A DNA stretch of 64,000 nt from Roseateles toxinivorans. GTDB taxonomy: Bacteria > Pseudomonadota > Gammaproteobacteria > Burkholderiales > Burkholderiaceae_C. The notes under the pieces were generated by a model. It was given only the letters and a program-made list of their open reading frames with translations, ran no database searches and had not been told where the DNA came from. The translations under genes and the position numbers were made by a program. Shown in pieces: positions 9,252-18,924 of the stretch (positions are counted from its first letter, which is position 1; the number at the start of each line of letters is the position of its first letter). The DNA lies in contig NZ_SNXS01000014.1 in the NCBI RefSeq assembly GCF_004362525.1, forward strand, positions 1-64,000. Direction: 5' to 3'.

Positions 9252-10920
9252 AGAAGTGACAATCAAGGCGCTCGCGGAGCGCTTCTGGGCATGGCAGTGC
9301 CACGAGTTCCCGCTGACGGCTTTCATCGCCGGCGTGAAGACGACGGATCCGGTCCTATTCCGCGAGGCGCCGCAAGACCACGAGCGCCGCCACGGCGAGG
9401 TGCTGACCTTCATCGCGCAGCTGGATGCCACCAAGGTGCCCGCCACCTCACGAGAGCGTGCGGATGCCGCTCTGCTGCGCCGCGAACTGGAAGACCTGCG
9501 CGACTTCCATCTGCTGGGCGCGCACCAACGGCCCTGGTTGCTACCGGTGGGGCCGGAGTTCAATACGATCTACTTTGCCAACCTGTGCAGTCTCGGCGAT
9601 GCGCGGGCAGCCGAGTTCTACCTGGCGCAGCTGGGCACACTTCCGCAATTCTTCGACGACATTGGCGCCAACCTGCGCGATGGCCGGGCGCGCGGCTTCC
9701 GCTACCCGAAGGTGGTGCTTGCGCGCGCCGAGGCGAACATGAGGGCGGTGACGCAGGGGCCGGTGGAGAAGCTGCCCTGGTTCGGTGCTTTCGTCCGCAG
9801 CCCGACCGCATGGCCACAGGCCGAGGCAGCGAAGGCGTTGATTGGAGACCTGATCGTGCCGGCGCTCACCCGGCTGGCCGACGTACTGCGCGACGAGCTT
9901 GCGCCCTGCGCGCGCGACTCGATCGCCGCGTCGGATGATGTCGACGGTGAGCGCTACTACCAGCGCTGGGTCCGCCACTTCACGAACCTGGACATGACGC
10001 CCGAGGCGCTGCACGCGCTGGGCATCAGCGAGGCGGCCCGCGTCGAACAGGAGATCGAACAGGTCGCTGCGGATGCCGGCTTTGCCGGACGCGTCACGGA
10101 TTACCGCAAACACCTCGCCGAAGCACCCGAATTCTTCGCCACCAGCGGTGAGGCGCTGCGCGAGCGGGTGGAGATCACCGCAAAGCGGATTGACCGGCTC
10201 ATACCGAACTACATCGGCCGGGTTCCCCGTATCACCTACGGTGTCGAGAGCATTCCCGAGAGCCTGGCGCCGCGCATGCCGCCGGCCTACGCGCAGCCGA
10301 GCCCCGGCGACCGCTCGACCTCGGGCATCCTCTGGGTCAGCGGCCTGCCGGGAAAGTGCCCCCTCTACATGATCCCGTCCCTGACGCTGCACGAGGGCTG
10401 GCCCGGCCACCTGATGCACCTGGCGCTGGTCCAGGAAATCGAGGACGTGCCGGCTTTCTGCCGCTATAACGGGCCCAAGTACTCGGCCTGCGTCGAAGGC
10501 TGGGCACTGTACTGCGAGGGCCTCGGCGAAGCCATGGGCCTTTACAAGACGCCGCACGAACACTTCGGGCGGCTGGACATGGAGTTGTGGCGCGCCTTGA
10601 GGCTGGTGGTGGACACCGGCATCCACGCCAAGGGCTGGACGCGCGAGCAGGCAATCCAGGAACTGGCCACCCGGGTGTCTCTCAGCCTCGACACGATCGA
10701 GGCCGAGGTGGACCGCTACATCGCGCTGCCGGCCCAGGCGCTGGCCTACCAGATCGGCAACATCCGTTTCCGCGAGTTCCGGGCACTTGCCGAGTCGAAG
10801 CTGGGCAAGCGCTTCAATTTGCGCACGTATCACGACAAGCTGTTGGGCTTCGGCACCGCGACGCTGCCGGTGATCGGCGAACTGCTCGATGAATGGCTGG
10901 CCGAGGAGGCTGCGGCATGA
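9244..10920 (+). CDS. DUF885-family putative metallopeptidase
   Basis: 558 residues, typical for DUF885. The family hallmark is a zinc-peptidase-like HExxxGH helix, present here as LHEGWPGHLMH at about residues 382-392. It is followed by the EGWALYCEGLGEAMG helix, which in this family supplies the third ligand. No export signal is evident. It overlaps the dipeptidase upstream by 8 bases, and its TGA overlaps the ATG of the hydrolase downstream, so the three genes are translated as a unit. Family members are assumed to be carboxypeptidase-like, and few are biochemically characterised. Confidence 0.85.
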   Translation: MSEEVTIKALAERFWAWQCHEFPLTAFIAGVKTTDPVLFREAPQDHERRHGEVLTFIAQLDATKVPATSRERADAALLRRELEDLRDFHLLGAHQRPWLLPVGPEFNTIYFANLCSLGDARAAEFYLAQLGTLPQFFDDIGANLRDGRARGFRYPKVVLARAEANMRAVTQGPVEKLPWFGAFVRSPTAWPQAEAAKALIGDLIVPALTRLADVLRDELAPCARDSIAASDDVDGERYYQRWVRHFTNLDMTPEALHALGISEAARVEQEIEQVAADAGFAGRVTDYRKHLAEAPEFFATSGEALRERVEITAKRIDRLIPNYIGRVPRITYGVESIPESLAPRMPPAYAQPSPGDRSTSGILWVSGLPGKCPLYMIPSLTLHEGWPGHLMHLALVQEIEDVPAFCRYNGPKYSACVEGWALYCEGLGEAMGLYKTPHEHFGRLDMELWRALRLVVDTGIHAKGWTREQAIQELATRVSLSLDTIEAEVDRYIALPAQALAYQIGNIRFREFRALAESKLGKRFNLRTYHDKLLGFGTATLPVIGELLDEWLAEEAAA

Positions 10921-11699
10921 GTGGCATTCAACTTGATCCTGTTTCGGGCGTCGCCTACGCGTTGCAAGGCCCGATCAATGGCGAGCCGCTGATGATCGGC
11001 CTGCCGCTGATGGCATCGTTCGAATCGATATTCGGAGAGGCGTTGAAGCCGGTTCTGGACGGCTACCTGTCGCGCCTGACGGACCGCTACCGGGTGCTTC
11101 TAGTCGACTACCCGAGCATCGGCGCTAGCTGCGACATAGCGCCCGAGCAACTGACGGCCGAACGCGTTTGCGGGGATCTGCTCACCGTGGCCACCGCTGC
11201 CGGCTTCGAACGCTTCACGTACTGGGGCTACTCCTGGGGCGGCGGGGTTGGCTTGCAGCTGGCCAGCCGCAGCGATCGGCTGAAGGCGCTGGTCATCGGT
11301 GGCTGGCCGCCGATTGGCGGGCCGTACAAGGAAATCGCCGATGCCGCGCAGCGCAAGCAGCACGAGCCCGAGGCCTCGTCCATGATGGTGCTGCGCAACA
11401 AGGCGCAGTACACGCAGTGGATTCACTACAACCGCAGCGTCCAGCATGGCTGGAACGAAGCTGCGGCATTGGCGGCGATGCGCGCCCTGCCCAAGTTCGT
11501 GTTTCACGGCGAGCTGGGCGATCTGGTCGAAGCGGGCATACCCGTGCCCATCGCCAGCCTGATTCGCAACAACGCCGCCACCTTGCGCCGGCTCGGATGG
11601 GAGCTGATGGAAGTGCCCGCCGTCGGACACGAGGCTTGTATGAAGCCCGAGCTGTTCGTCCCAGCGGTGCGAGCCTTCCTGGACCGCAGCCTGGCCTGA
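10917..11699 (+). CDS. alpha/beta hydrolase
   Basis: 260 residues. The core fold shows the nucleophile elbow GYSWGGG, in the strand-Ser-helix position for this fold, and a C-terminal His in VPAVGHEACMKPE. The usual HGG oxyanion motif is not obvious. The start ATG overlaps the preceding stop (ATGA) and has GAGGAGG 7 bases upstream, so the earlier in-frame start at 10893 is less likely. It is the last gene of the M19-DUF885-hydrolase operon. The family includes esterases, lactonases and peptidases, and the substrate is not determined. Confidence 0.8.
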   Translation: MSGIQLDPVSGVAYALQGPINGEPLMIGLPLMASFESIFGEALKPVLDGYLSRLTDRYRVLLVDYPSIGASCDIAPEQLTAERVCGDLLTVATAAGFERFTYWGYSWGGGVGLQLASRSDRLKALVIGGWPPIGGPYKEIADAAQRKQHEPEASSMMVLRNKAQYTQWIHYNRSVQHGWNEAAALAAMRALPKFVFHGELGDLVEAGIPVPIASLIRNNAATLRRLGWELMEVPAVGHEACMKPELFVPAVRAFLDRSLA

Positions 11700-11751
11700 A
11701 TCTGCCTGCCTGGTCGCCCGTACTCCGGCGCCCGGGGCCAGCTTTACGGCG

Positions 11752-12603
11752 TCAGGCAGTGATGAATTCGCGCAGCATTGCCATCGCCTCGACCGGCTTG
11801 TCGCGCCAGACACCATGACCTGCGTTCGCGAACTCGACGTAGCGAACCAGATGCGCCGGCAGTGCGGCGGCGATGTCGCGCTGGTCCTCGATCGGCGTGA
11901 TCGGATCGTCTGCGCCGCCGAAGACCAGCACCGGACACGCGGCTCGCGCGAGGCCGGGCAGCAAGTCCACATGAGGCAACTCGTTGCGATTCCAGCTGTC
12001 GAGCAGTTCGCCGTCGAAGGCCGCGGATGATGGAGCGCTGCGGTCGGCCTGCGGCGTCGTGCTGTAAAGCGGCAGGCAGATGCGCAGGAATGCGTCGAAC
12101 GATGCCGGCGAGGGATCGGCCCAGTAGGCGCGCGCAGCCTCGCGGGCGGCGGCGCCCCCACGACGATCAAAGGCCGCGAGCTTGCGCTCAAGGCCGAAAT
12201 GTGGCGAGCAGCTTGAAAGTATGACTTTGGCCGGATGGCCCGGGTGCCGCTCGATGTAGCGCTGCGCGACCATGCCGCCGAAGCTCTGGCCGAAGACAAT
12301 GGGCCGCTCGATCTCCAGCGCCTCGCACAGCAGTACGATGTCATCGGCCCAACGGTCAAGCGTCCACTCGCTGCTTGGGCCTCGGTCTGATCTGCCATGG
12401 CTGCGGTGGTCGTAATAGATGAGCTGTGCGACATCGGCCAGAGGGGACATCCGCGGCTTCCAGCCGCTGTGATCCATGCCCGGTCCGCCATGCAGCAGAA
12501 TCACCGTCGGCCGCCTGCACAACGTGCCGTCGTCCATGGGCACAAGGCCCGCGCCTTCGACGTCGAAGAACAGGCGCACGCCGGGTTCGATCTCGACTCT
12601 CAT
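11752..12603 (-). CDS. alpha/beta hydrolase, proline-iminopeptidase-like (S33)
   Basis: 283 residues. ILLHGGPGMDHSGW is the HGGPG oxyanion motif typical of S33 proline iminopeptidases. The nucleophile elbow is GQSFGG, and the catalytic acid and His lie near GGADDPITP and FANAGHGVW. No signal peptide is present. It converges on the hydrolase ending at 11699 and sits 15 bases downstream of the erythromycin-esterase-like gene, with which it probably forms an operon. Release of N-terminal proline is the best guess, although related hydrolases act on esters. Confidence 0.82.
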   Translation of the reverse strand: MRVEIEPGVRLFFDVEGAGLVPMDDGTLCRRPTVILLHGGPGMDHSGWKPRMSPLADVAQLIYYDHRSHGRSDRGPSSEWTLDRWADDIVLLCEALEIERPIVFGQSFGGMVAQRYIERHPGHPAKVILSSCSPHFGLERKLAAFDRRGGAAAREAARAYWADPSPASFDAFLRICLPLYSTTPQADRSAPSSAAFDGELLDSWNRNELPHVDLLPGLARAACPVLVFGGADDPITPIEDQRDIAAALPAHLVRYVEFANAGHGVWRDKPVEAMAMLREFITA

Positions 12604-12618
12604 CGCGTTTTCGCTTTC

Positions 12619-13839
12619 CTATCGTGCCGGCGTGGCCTGGCGGGTGAAGTAGATGACGTCAATGCCCAGGCCCGGGCTCAACTGGTGGACCGGCAACTGC
12701 CCGTGCAGGCGATGCGGCTCGGCATGCAGCTCTTCCAGCACCTCTGGCGGCGCGCGGCGCAAGTCGAGCAGCAGCGCGTCATGGCCCAGCGTCGCGAGCC
12801 GGCCCTCGAGCGAATCGGCCGGTGCGACACCTACCTCCGGCTGGCATTGGTTGTCTCCTATCAGGTGGCCAATCGTCAGCAGTTCTCCTTCAGCGCAGAG
12901 GCGCTTCAGGTGGCTGCCCATCATCTCGGGCAACGCGACGGTCTCCGCGCCCAGCGCGATCGACACCGGCAGAGTGGACGCATGGCCCAGGTGGGAAAAT
13001 AGCAGCATCCTTCCGCTGGCGGCGAGACGCTGGCGAAGCAGATGCTCGACATTCTCGGCCTTCTGGCGGTCACTGATCGCTATGCTGGGCCAGGCACCCG
13101 ATGGCCCTTTTGCAGCACACCATCCACGTTCGAATTGCCGCAGGTAGGACTCGGCCTGGCGCACAGCGCGAGCCGCATCTTCGGCGTAGGGTTCGATTCG
13201 GTTGGCAAGTCCTTCCACCACAGCGGTCACCGCGTCGCGCTGGGCTTCGTCCAGCGTCGTATAGCCGCGTGGTTCAGGACTCGTTCGTTCCACACCCAGG
13301 CAGGGCCGAAGCGGCTCCAGGCGCTGGTGCAGTTCAGCGGCACCCTTTGCATCGACGCGCTGCAGGACCGCCAAGGCCATCTCGATCGCGGCTGCGGGCG
13401 AGCCCGACAGAGGCGAGGTATCGATGCCGTAGAAGGACAGCGGTTTGCCGCCGCTTGGCCGCTCTGCATTGAACGCGCGCATCCAGCGCACGAGCCCGGC
13501 CTGCTGCGGGTACCTATGCAGGCCGGATGTGATGCCACTTCCCACGACGTCCTCCAACTCGCCGGTGCCGCCTTGCACGAAGGCGTCGATGGCCAGGCCT
13601 GCGGACAAGCCTGACTCCAGCGCTATCGCGCAAAATCCCATCCGTTCTACCAGCCAGGCGAACAGTGCGTTTCGGAACTCGATCGGCTCGCGCGCACCGT
13701 GCAGCCCCTCGCCGATAGAGACCAGACGAGCATTGCCGATCAATGCTCGCAAAGGCGCCTCCAGCGCGTCAAGCGAGCGATCAAGCGGTAGACAGTTGTC
13801 GCGCGTCCATTCAAGCAAGCGTGTGTAGGGCGTCTTCAT
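12619..13839 (-). CDS. erythromycin esterase-like protein
   Basis: 406 residues with the family landmarks: GEGLHGAREP near residue 43 (the metal/catalytic His-Glu block), YGIDTSP, and FSHLGHAS, where the family usually has W-A-H-N-x-H. Known members (Ere) open macrolide lactones, while many others are of unknown function in secondary-metabolite or nutrient contexts. Nothing nearby points to antibiotic resistance, and the surrounding genes are peptidases and hydrolases. The ribosome site is weak (GTCGAG). Confidence 0.8.
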   Translation of the reverse strand: MKTPYTRLLEWTRDNCLPLDRSLDALEAPLRALIGNARLVSIGEGLHGAREPIEFRNALFAWLVERMGFCAIALESGLSAGLAIDAFVQGGTGELEDVVGSGITSGLHRYPQQAGLVRWMRAFNAERPSGGKPLSFYGIDTSPLSGSPAAAIEMALAVLQRVDAKGAAELHQRLEPLRPCLGVERTSPEPRGYTTLDEAQRDAVTAVVEGLANRIEPYAEDAARAVRQAESYLRQFERGWCAAKGPSGAWPSIAISDRQKAENVEHLLRQRLAASGRMLLFSHLGHASTLPVSIALGAETVALPEMMGSHLKRLCAEGELLTIGHLIGDNQCQPEVGVAPADSLEGRLATLGHDALLLDLRRAPPEVLEELHAEPHRLHGQLPVHQLSPGLGIDVIYFTRQATPAR

Positions 13840-14159
13840 ACTCGACCATTTTCGGCTTGGTCAAAAACCAAGCAGCCGGTCACGACGCAGCCACATGACA
13901 GACGCGCTTCGTTTTCCCGATGCCTCGATACGTCTGACTTGACAGGGCTATCAACTTTGAGATGCATGGCCCAAGCTTAGACAGGTCGTTACCCTGGCAC
14001 CGCAGCGCTCGGCAAGGATTCTGAGGCGAACAGCCATAACATTGACCTGCAGGCGTCCGCGTGCTCACTCCGGGGTAGCTTGCTTGGACGGTCCGAAAGC
14101 CCTCGTTCGCCATCAGCTCCGGGGCCTGGAGGTTGCCGCGCGTCGCCGCGCTGTGCCAT
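13840..14159. other. intergenic stretch with no identifiable gene
   Basis: Short frames exist on both strands, but none looks like a recognisable protein and none has a convincing ribosome site. The right edge grades into the AraC-type remnant. Together with the following remnants it looks like a scar of past gene loss. Confidence 0.5.
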
Positions 14160-14404
14160 CTTTCGCATGCCGCCTGGTGCGCCAGTTCGCCGAAGCGGCC
14201 GACCGACCGCCAGTCGATCTGTTGACCGAGATCCGCAGGGACCACGCGGTCCATCGGCTGGGGCAGAACCTACAGTCCGTGGCCGCGATCGGCGAGGCCG
14301 TGGGATATCTGTCCGAGGCAGCGCTTCAGCGCGCCTGCAGGCGGCACACCGGGTTCATGCCGGCCCGCTATCGCGCCGCACAATTGCGCCCTGCCGCCGA
14401 CTGA
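14160..14404 (+). pseudogene. AraC-type regulator remnant, C-terminal HTH only
   Basis: The last 60 residues of this frame (QSVAAIGEAVGYLSEAALQRACRRHTGFMPARYRA) match the second helix-turn-helix of AraC regulators that carry the A-EAVGYxSEAAFxRAFKRxxG signature. The preceding residues (LLTEIRRDHAVHRL) match the linker helix. The ligand-binding domain and the first HTH are missing, and upstream sequence does not restore them in any frame. I read it as a 3' gene remnant. Confidence 0.65.
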
Positions 14405-14459
14405 TCAACGCTTGATAGGGCCGACATCCCCGGTGCCTGGCGACCGTTTGTACGTGGCA

Positions 14460-14583
14460 TCAGACTTGCGCTTGCCGGCTATTAACGGCGAGCTCGATGC
14501 CGTTGACAGAGCTGGAATCGTGGGAAGCCAGATAAAGCACGTTCTTCTCGATATCGTCCACGCTGCCACCCGTTCTAACCACC
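14460..14583 (-). pseudogene. short-chain dehydrogenase remnant, C-terminal end
   Basis: Reading the minus strand to TGA 14460-14462 gives GGSVDDIEKNVLYLAS, then SSVNGIELAV. This is the standard end of classical SDR enzymes (G-x-xx-D/EI-xx-xVLYLAS-D-S-x-x-V-x-G-x-E-L-x-V-D-G-G). The final DGG is altered to NSR, and everything upstream of this motif is absent and replaced by purU. It overlaps the 3' end of purU by 9 bases. Confidence 0.6.
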
Positions 14584-15444
14584 ATGACGGAACACCACTG
14601 TGCGGTGCCCGTTGAGCAGCACGCGTCGTTCCGCATGCCACTGCACAGCACGGGCGAGCACAATGTTCTCCACATCCTTGCCCAGGCGCACGAAAGCCTC
14701 CGCGTCCATCGCATGGTCCACGCGCACGGTGTCTTGCTCGATGATCGGGCCTTCGTCGAGGTCCGCCGTCACATAGTGGCCCGTCGCACCCACCACCTTC
14801 ACGCCGCGGCCATGGGCCTGGTGGTAGGGCTTGGCTCCCTTGAAGCTTGGCAGGAAGGAGTGATGGATGTTGATGCAGCGGCCTTCCAGGCTGCGGCACA
14901 GGTCATCGCTGAGCACTTGCATGTAGCGCGCCAGCACCAGCAGCTCGGTACCTGAGGACTCGAAGCGGTCCAGCAGCTGTGCTTCCTGCGCCGGCTTGTC
15001 GCCTTGCATGGGCAGGTGGTGGTAAGGCAGGCCATACCATTCGGCAATGCGGCGCATGTCGTCGTGGTTGGATATCACGCCCACCACGTCGACCGGCAGC
15101 TCGTCGCTGTGCCAACGGTGCAGCAGGTGATTCAGGCAGTGGCCGTGCTTCGACACGGCCAGCATCACCTTGGGGCGGTGCTTCGCGTCGTACAGGTCCA
15201 TTTGCATGCCAAAGCGCTCGGCTACCGGCTCCAGCGCGAGGCGGAAGTCATCGATGGTCGTGAAGCGCGAGCCGGCGACGCGGAACACGGTGCGCATGAA
15301 GAAGAGATCGGTCTCGTCATCGCCGAAGTGGGACGACTCGCTTATGAAGGCGCCGCTAGCGGCCAGTGTCGACGACACGGCGGCTACGATGCCGACGGCG
15401 TCGCGGCAGCGGATGGTGAGGATGAAGGTCGGTGCGGTGGTCAT
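14575..15444 (-). CDS. purU: formyltetrahydrofolate deformylase
   Basis: 289 residues. An N-terminal ACT-like domain (FILTIRCRDAVGIVAAVSSTLAASGAFI) precedes the formyltransferase fold with the catalytic blocks ISNHDD, NIHHSFLPSFKGAKPYHQA and GATGHYVTADLDEGPIIEQD (Asn, His and Asp of the formyl-hydrolase site). It hydrolyses 10-formyl-THF to formate and THF. It is coupled to soxG by an ATGA overlap. This placement fits disposal of one-carbon units produced by sarcosine oxidase. Confidence 0.96.
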   Translation of the reverse strand: MTTAPTFILTIRCRDAVGIVAAVSSTLAASGAFISESSHFGDDETDLFFMRTVFRVAGSRFTTIDDFRLALEPVAERFGMQMDLYDAKHRPKVMLAVSKHGHCLNHLLHRWHSDELPVDVVGVISNHDDMRRIAEWYGLPYHHLPMQGDKPAQEAQLLDRFESSGTELLVLARYMQVLSDDLCRSLEGRCINIHHSFLPSFKGAKPYHQAHGRGVKVVGATGHYVTADLDEGPIIEQDTVRVDHAMDAEAFVRLGKDVENIVLARAVQWHAERRVLLNGHRTVVFRHGG

Positions 15445-16028
15445 GGTTCTATGTACAGTGCCTCGGTGGCATAGGTCAGCCAGTGGGCAAGGTACTGGTC
15501 GTTGGCGCGGTCGATGAGCAGCCAGACCTGCTGCGGCGCCAGGCGCAGCACGATCACCGCGATGTCGGCCAACCGCGTGCGCGTGCCCTGGCCGGGTTCG
15601 CGGACCTGGGCGCTGGCGTCCAGCAACCGGTCCAGCAGCGCGTCGAGCAAAGTACCTTTCAATTCAAGCGCGAAGATGCCGGCCGACTGGTCGATGGCAT
15701 GGCTTGCGCCGCCTGCGGGTAGCTGCTGAAGGACCGCGTCGGCGCAGGCGTCCTGCGTGCCGATGTGCAGCCATTCGCTTGGGCTACGCCACAGCAGCAG
15801 CGGCTCCGAGCCGATAAACCTGCCAGGGCCAGGCAGGTCCGCCACACTGGTTGCCGATGCGATGGCCGGCGCGTCCCCGTTCAGGTGTCGCAGCGACAGC
15901 ACACGCAGGGGTTCGACGATGCGTACGCTCAAGCCCTGGTTGTCCTTCGGCAGCAGGCGGGCCAGGGTGCCGATCTGCCCACGCGGCAGTGCCTGCAGTG
16001 GGCTCTGAATGGAATCAAGCTTTGCCAT
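15441..16028 (-). CDS. soxG: sarcosine oxidase gamma subunit
   Basis: 195 residues from MAKLDSIQSPL, in line with gamma subunits of heterotetrameric sarcosine oxidase. The YgfZ/GcvT-like pattern is visible in PLLLWRSPSEWLHIG and AIDQSAGIFALELKG, with a C-terminal IDRANDQYLAHWL block. The start at 16028 overlaps the soxA stop by 14 bases. The more upstream in-frame start at 16052 is less likely because it lies deeper inside soxA. The subunit helps assemble the complex and bind the flavin/THF parts. Confidence 0.9.
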   Translation of the reverse strand: MAKLDSIQSPLQALPRGQIGTLARLLPKDNQGLSVRIVEPLRVLSLRHLNGDAPAIASATSVADLPGPGRFIGSEPLLLWRSPSEWLHIGTQDACADAVLQQLPAGGASHAIDQSAGIFALELKGTLLDALLDRLLDASAQVREPGQGTRTRLADIAVIVLRLAPQQVWLLIDRANDQYLAHWLTYATEALYIEP

Positions 16029-18924
16029 GAAGTCGCTCCCCCTGCGGGTCAAAGAAGAAGGGCTTCACCACCTCGGCCTCGATCGGTTTGCCCATGTGGT
16101 AGACGGTGATGCGTTCCCCGATGCGCTGCGTGCCCCTCTTCAGCATGGCCAGTGCCACCGGGTGACCCAGCGCCGGGCTGTGGCAGCTGGAGGTGATGAA
16201 GCCGTCGATTGGGGCCGGCGGGGCATGCGGCGCCACGTGCGCTCCCGCGGGCGGCAGCGTGCGGCGGTCCAGCGGCAGCACTCCGATCAGTTGCATTCGG
16301 TCCGCATCCTTTGCAGCGGGCTGCTGCAGCGAGCGGCGGCCGACGAAGTTCGCCACCTTCTTGGCCACGGCGCGGTCCAGTCCGACGTCGGACGGCAGCG
16401 TCGTGCCGTCCGTATCGCCGCCGACGTGGATGAAACCTTTCTCGGTTCGCATCACCATCAGCGCCTCGATGCCATAGGGCTGTGCATCGAAGGCCTTGCC
16501 GGCCTCGCTCAGCCGCTCTAGCAGCGCCTGCGTGTGCAGTGCCGGCACATTGATCTCGTAGCCAAGTTCGCCGCTGAAGCTGGCGCGCATCACGCGCAGG
16601 CCAACGCCGCCGTACTGGATCTCGCGCATCGTCATATGCTTCATATTCACGGGTGAGAGCGAGTCGTCGAAGCCTGCCGCCTGCAGCAGCGCCCATGCCT
16701 CGGGGCCGCCCACGGTGACATTGCCCCAGGCCGAGGTGATCGGCGTCACCAGCACCCGATGCTGGATGAACTCGCATTGCAGCCACTCCTCGAAGGCCAA
16801 GGCCACGCGGTCGACGCCGCCTGAGGTGGTGTTGACCCAGAAGTGGTTCTCACTCAAACGGGCGACGATGCCGTCGTCATGGATCACACCGGTCTCGTGG
16901 ATGAGCAGTCCGTAACGCGCCTGGCCGATGGCCAGGCTGGACATCGTGCCGACGTACATCAGATCCAGGAAGGCCGCCGCATCGGGGCCGCTCACTTCCA
17001 GCTTGCCCAGTGGCGAGCCTTCAAAGATGCCGACGTGGGTTCGGGTGTGCAGGGCTTCGCGCTGGGCGGCGGCCAGGATGTCCTCGCCCGGCCTCGGATA
17101 GGCAGCAGGCCGCCACCAGCCGCCGAACTCCTCGAATGCGCCGCCACGTTCGGCATGCCATGCCTCGCCTGGCATGTGCTTCATCGGCTTGTAACGCGGG
17201 CCACTGCGTCCGGCGGCTAAAGCGTTCAGCGTCACTGGCTTGAAAGGCGGGCGAAACTTCGTCGTGCCCACCTCGGCCGGCCGGCGTTGCGTGTGCGCAC
17301 CCATCAGCACCAGCGCGTTGATATTGCTGGTCTTGCCCTGGTCGGTGGCCATGCCCATCGTCGTGTAGCGCTTCAGATGCTCGACGGAGCGGTAGTTCTC
17401 GCGCGCGGCCAGCGCCACGTCGCTGGCGGCCACGTCGTTCTGCAGGTCCACGAACACCTTGCCTGGCTTCTTGCCCAAGGCCGCGAGGGCGGCATCGCTC
17501 GGCAAATTCTTGGCCGGCACGAAACCGACACCACCCACTGGCGCCGCAAGGGCTTCGCCACGGCCGACGGACTCAGCGTGCGACAAAGCCTTGTCCAGAT
17601 CGAAGACGCCTGCGCAGGCGCCGACCATGGCCAAGCCAGGCAAGATGCGGTCCGGCACAAACATCGAGGACTCGTCAACCCAGCGGAGCTTGCCGCCGGC
17701 CATCGAGTACAGATTGACGGCGGGCGTCCAGCCCCCGGCGCTGGCAATGCAGTCCGCATCGATGCCCTTGGTTTGCCCGCCTCCATTGGCCGCGATGGTC
17801 ACTCGTTTGACGGCGCTGCTGCCCTCCACGGCAACGATGCTGCACCCGCGGTGAACGAGTACGCCGTTCGGTTCGCTGGCCTTCGCGTCGAGCCTGTGGT
17901 CCACGATGGCTGCCACGTTCACGCCCGCGGCGACGAGCGAATGCGCTACGCCGTAAGCACTGTCGCAAGCCGCAGCGATGACGACGCATTGGCCACAGGC
18001 CACCCCGTACAGGCTGGCATAGCGCTCTACTGCATTTGCCAGCATCACGCCGGGGCGGTCGTTGTCCGGGAACAGCATCGGGCGCTCGAAGGCCCCGGTG
18101 GCAACGATGATCTGCTGCGCACGGATCTTCCACAACCGCTCGCGCAGGCCGCCGTGGCCGACGGTCTGCACGGCGGTGGCAAAGCCGTGGTCGTACAGGC
18201 CCAGCCCCGTGCAACAAACCTGCACCTCCACGCCAGTCTCTGCCAGCGATGCTTGCAGAGAGGCCAACAGCGCCGCGCCATGGCCGCCGGGAAGCGTCTG
18301 TGTTGCCAGCCAGCCGCCCGGCCGCGCCGCGCCCTCCAATAGCAAGACCTGCCGGCCCGAGCGCGCAGCTGCAGCCGCAGCCTGCATGCCGGCCGCACCG
18401 CCGCCGATCACCAGCACCTCCACCCGGCGCGAGACCTCGTCGTAGCGCTCGGGGTCGGGCACGCTTGCTGCAGAGCCGAGCCCGGCCATGCGCCGAATCG
18501 TCGGTTCGAACAGGTGCCAGTGCGGCCACATGAAGGTCTTGTAGTAGAAACCGGCGGGCAGCAGCGAAGCAAACTTGTTGTTCAAGGCCGCGATATCGAA
18601 TTTCAGGCTCGGCCAGGCGTTGCCGGTCCGTGCCACCAGGCCTTCGCTGGCGGCTACGTCGGTGGCTCGCGTGTTGGGCGTGAGAGTGGCGCCGCTGCCC
18701 ACGTCGAGCAGGCCGGTAGGCTCCTCGATGCCACAGGTGAAGATGCCGCGCGGGCGGTGCAGCTTGTAGCTGCGGCCCACGTGCACGATGCCCTGCCCCA
18801 GCAGCGCAGATGCCACTGTGTCGCCGGCAAAGCCGTCCACGCGCTCGCCGTTGAAGGTGAAGGAGAGGGGGCGCTGGCGGTCGATCCAGGCGCCAGGGTG
18901 CGCTTGCAGGCGGTAGCCGCTCAT
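16015..18924 (-). CDS. soxA: sarcosine oxidase alpha subunit
   Basis: 969 residues, the family's usual length. The N-terminal 90 residues form the 2Fe-2S-like fold (FTFNGERVDGFAGDTVASALL). A dinucleotide-binding domain begins at about 168 with VLVIGGGAAGMQAAAAA and holds NAD. The C-terminal 380 residues are a GcvT-like THF domain (GKLEVSGPDAAAFLDLMYVG ... GELGYEINVP). The enzyme demethylates sarcosine to glycine, H2O2 and 5,10-methylene-THF. It sits between soxD and soxG with 4- and 14-base overlaps. No damage is seen. Confidence 0.96.
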   Translation of the reverse strand: MSGYRLQAHPGAWIDRQRPLSFTFNGERVDGFAGDTVASALLGQGIVHVGRSYKLHRPRGIFTCGIEEPTGLLDVGSGATLTPNTRATDVAASEGLVARTGNAWPSLKFDIAALNNKFASLLPAGFYYKTFMWPHWHLFEPTIRRMAGLGSAASVPDPERYDEVSRRVEVLVIGGGAAGMQAAAAAARSGRQVLLLEGAARPGGWLATQTLPGGHGAALLASLQASLAETGVEVQVCCTGLGLYDHGFATAVQTVGHGGLRERLWKIRAQQIIVATGAFERPMLFPDNDRPGVMLANAVERYASLYGVACGQCVVIAAACDSAYGVAHSLVAAGVNVAAIVDHRLDAKASEPNGVLVHRGCSIVAVEGSSAVKRVTIAANGGGQTKGIDADCIASAGGWTPAVNLYSMAGGKLRWVDESSMFVPDRILPGLAMVGACAGVFDLDKALSHAESVGRGEALAAPVGGVGFVPAKNLPSDAALAALGKKPGKVFVDLQNDVAASDVALAARENYRSVEHLKRYTTMGMATDQGKTSNINALVLMGAHTQRRPAEVGTTKFRPPFKPVTLNALAAGRSGPRYKPMKHMPGEAWHAERGGAFEEFGGWWRPAAYPRPGEDILAAAQREALHTRTHVGIFEGSPLGKLEVSGPDAAAFLDLMYVGTMSSLAIGQARYGLLIHETGVIHDDGIVARLSENHFWVNTTSGGVDRVALAFEEWLQCEFIQHRVLVTPITSAWGNVTVGGPEAWALLQAAGFDDSLSPVNMKHMTMREIQYGGVGLRVMRASFSGELGYEINVPALHTQALLERLSEAGKAFDAQPYGIEALMVMRTEKGFIHVGGDTDGTTLPSDVGLDRAVAKKVANFVGRRSLQQPAAKDADRMQLIGVLPLDRRTLPPAGAHVAPHAPPAPIDGFITSSCHSPALGHPVALAMLKRGTQRIGERITVYHMGKPIEAEVVKPFFFDPQGERLHGKA

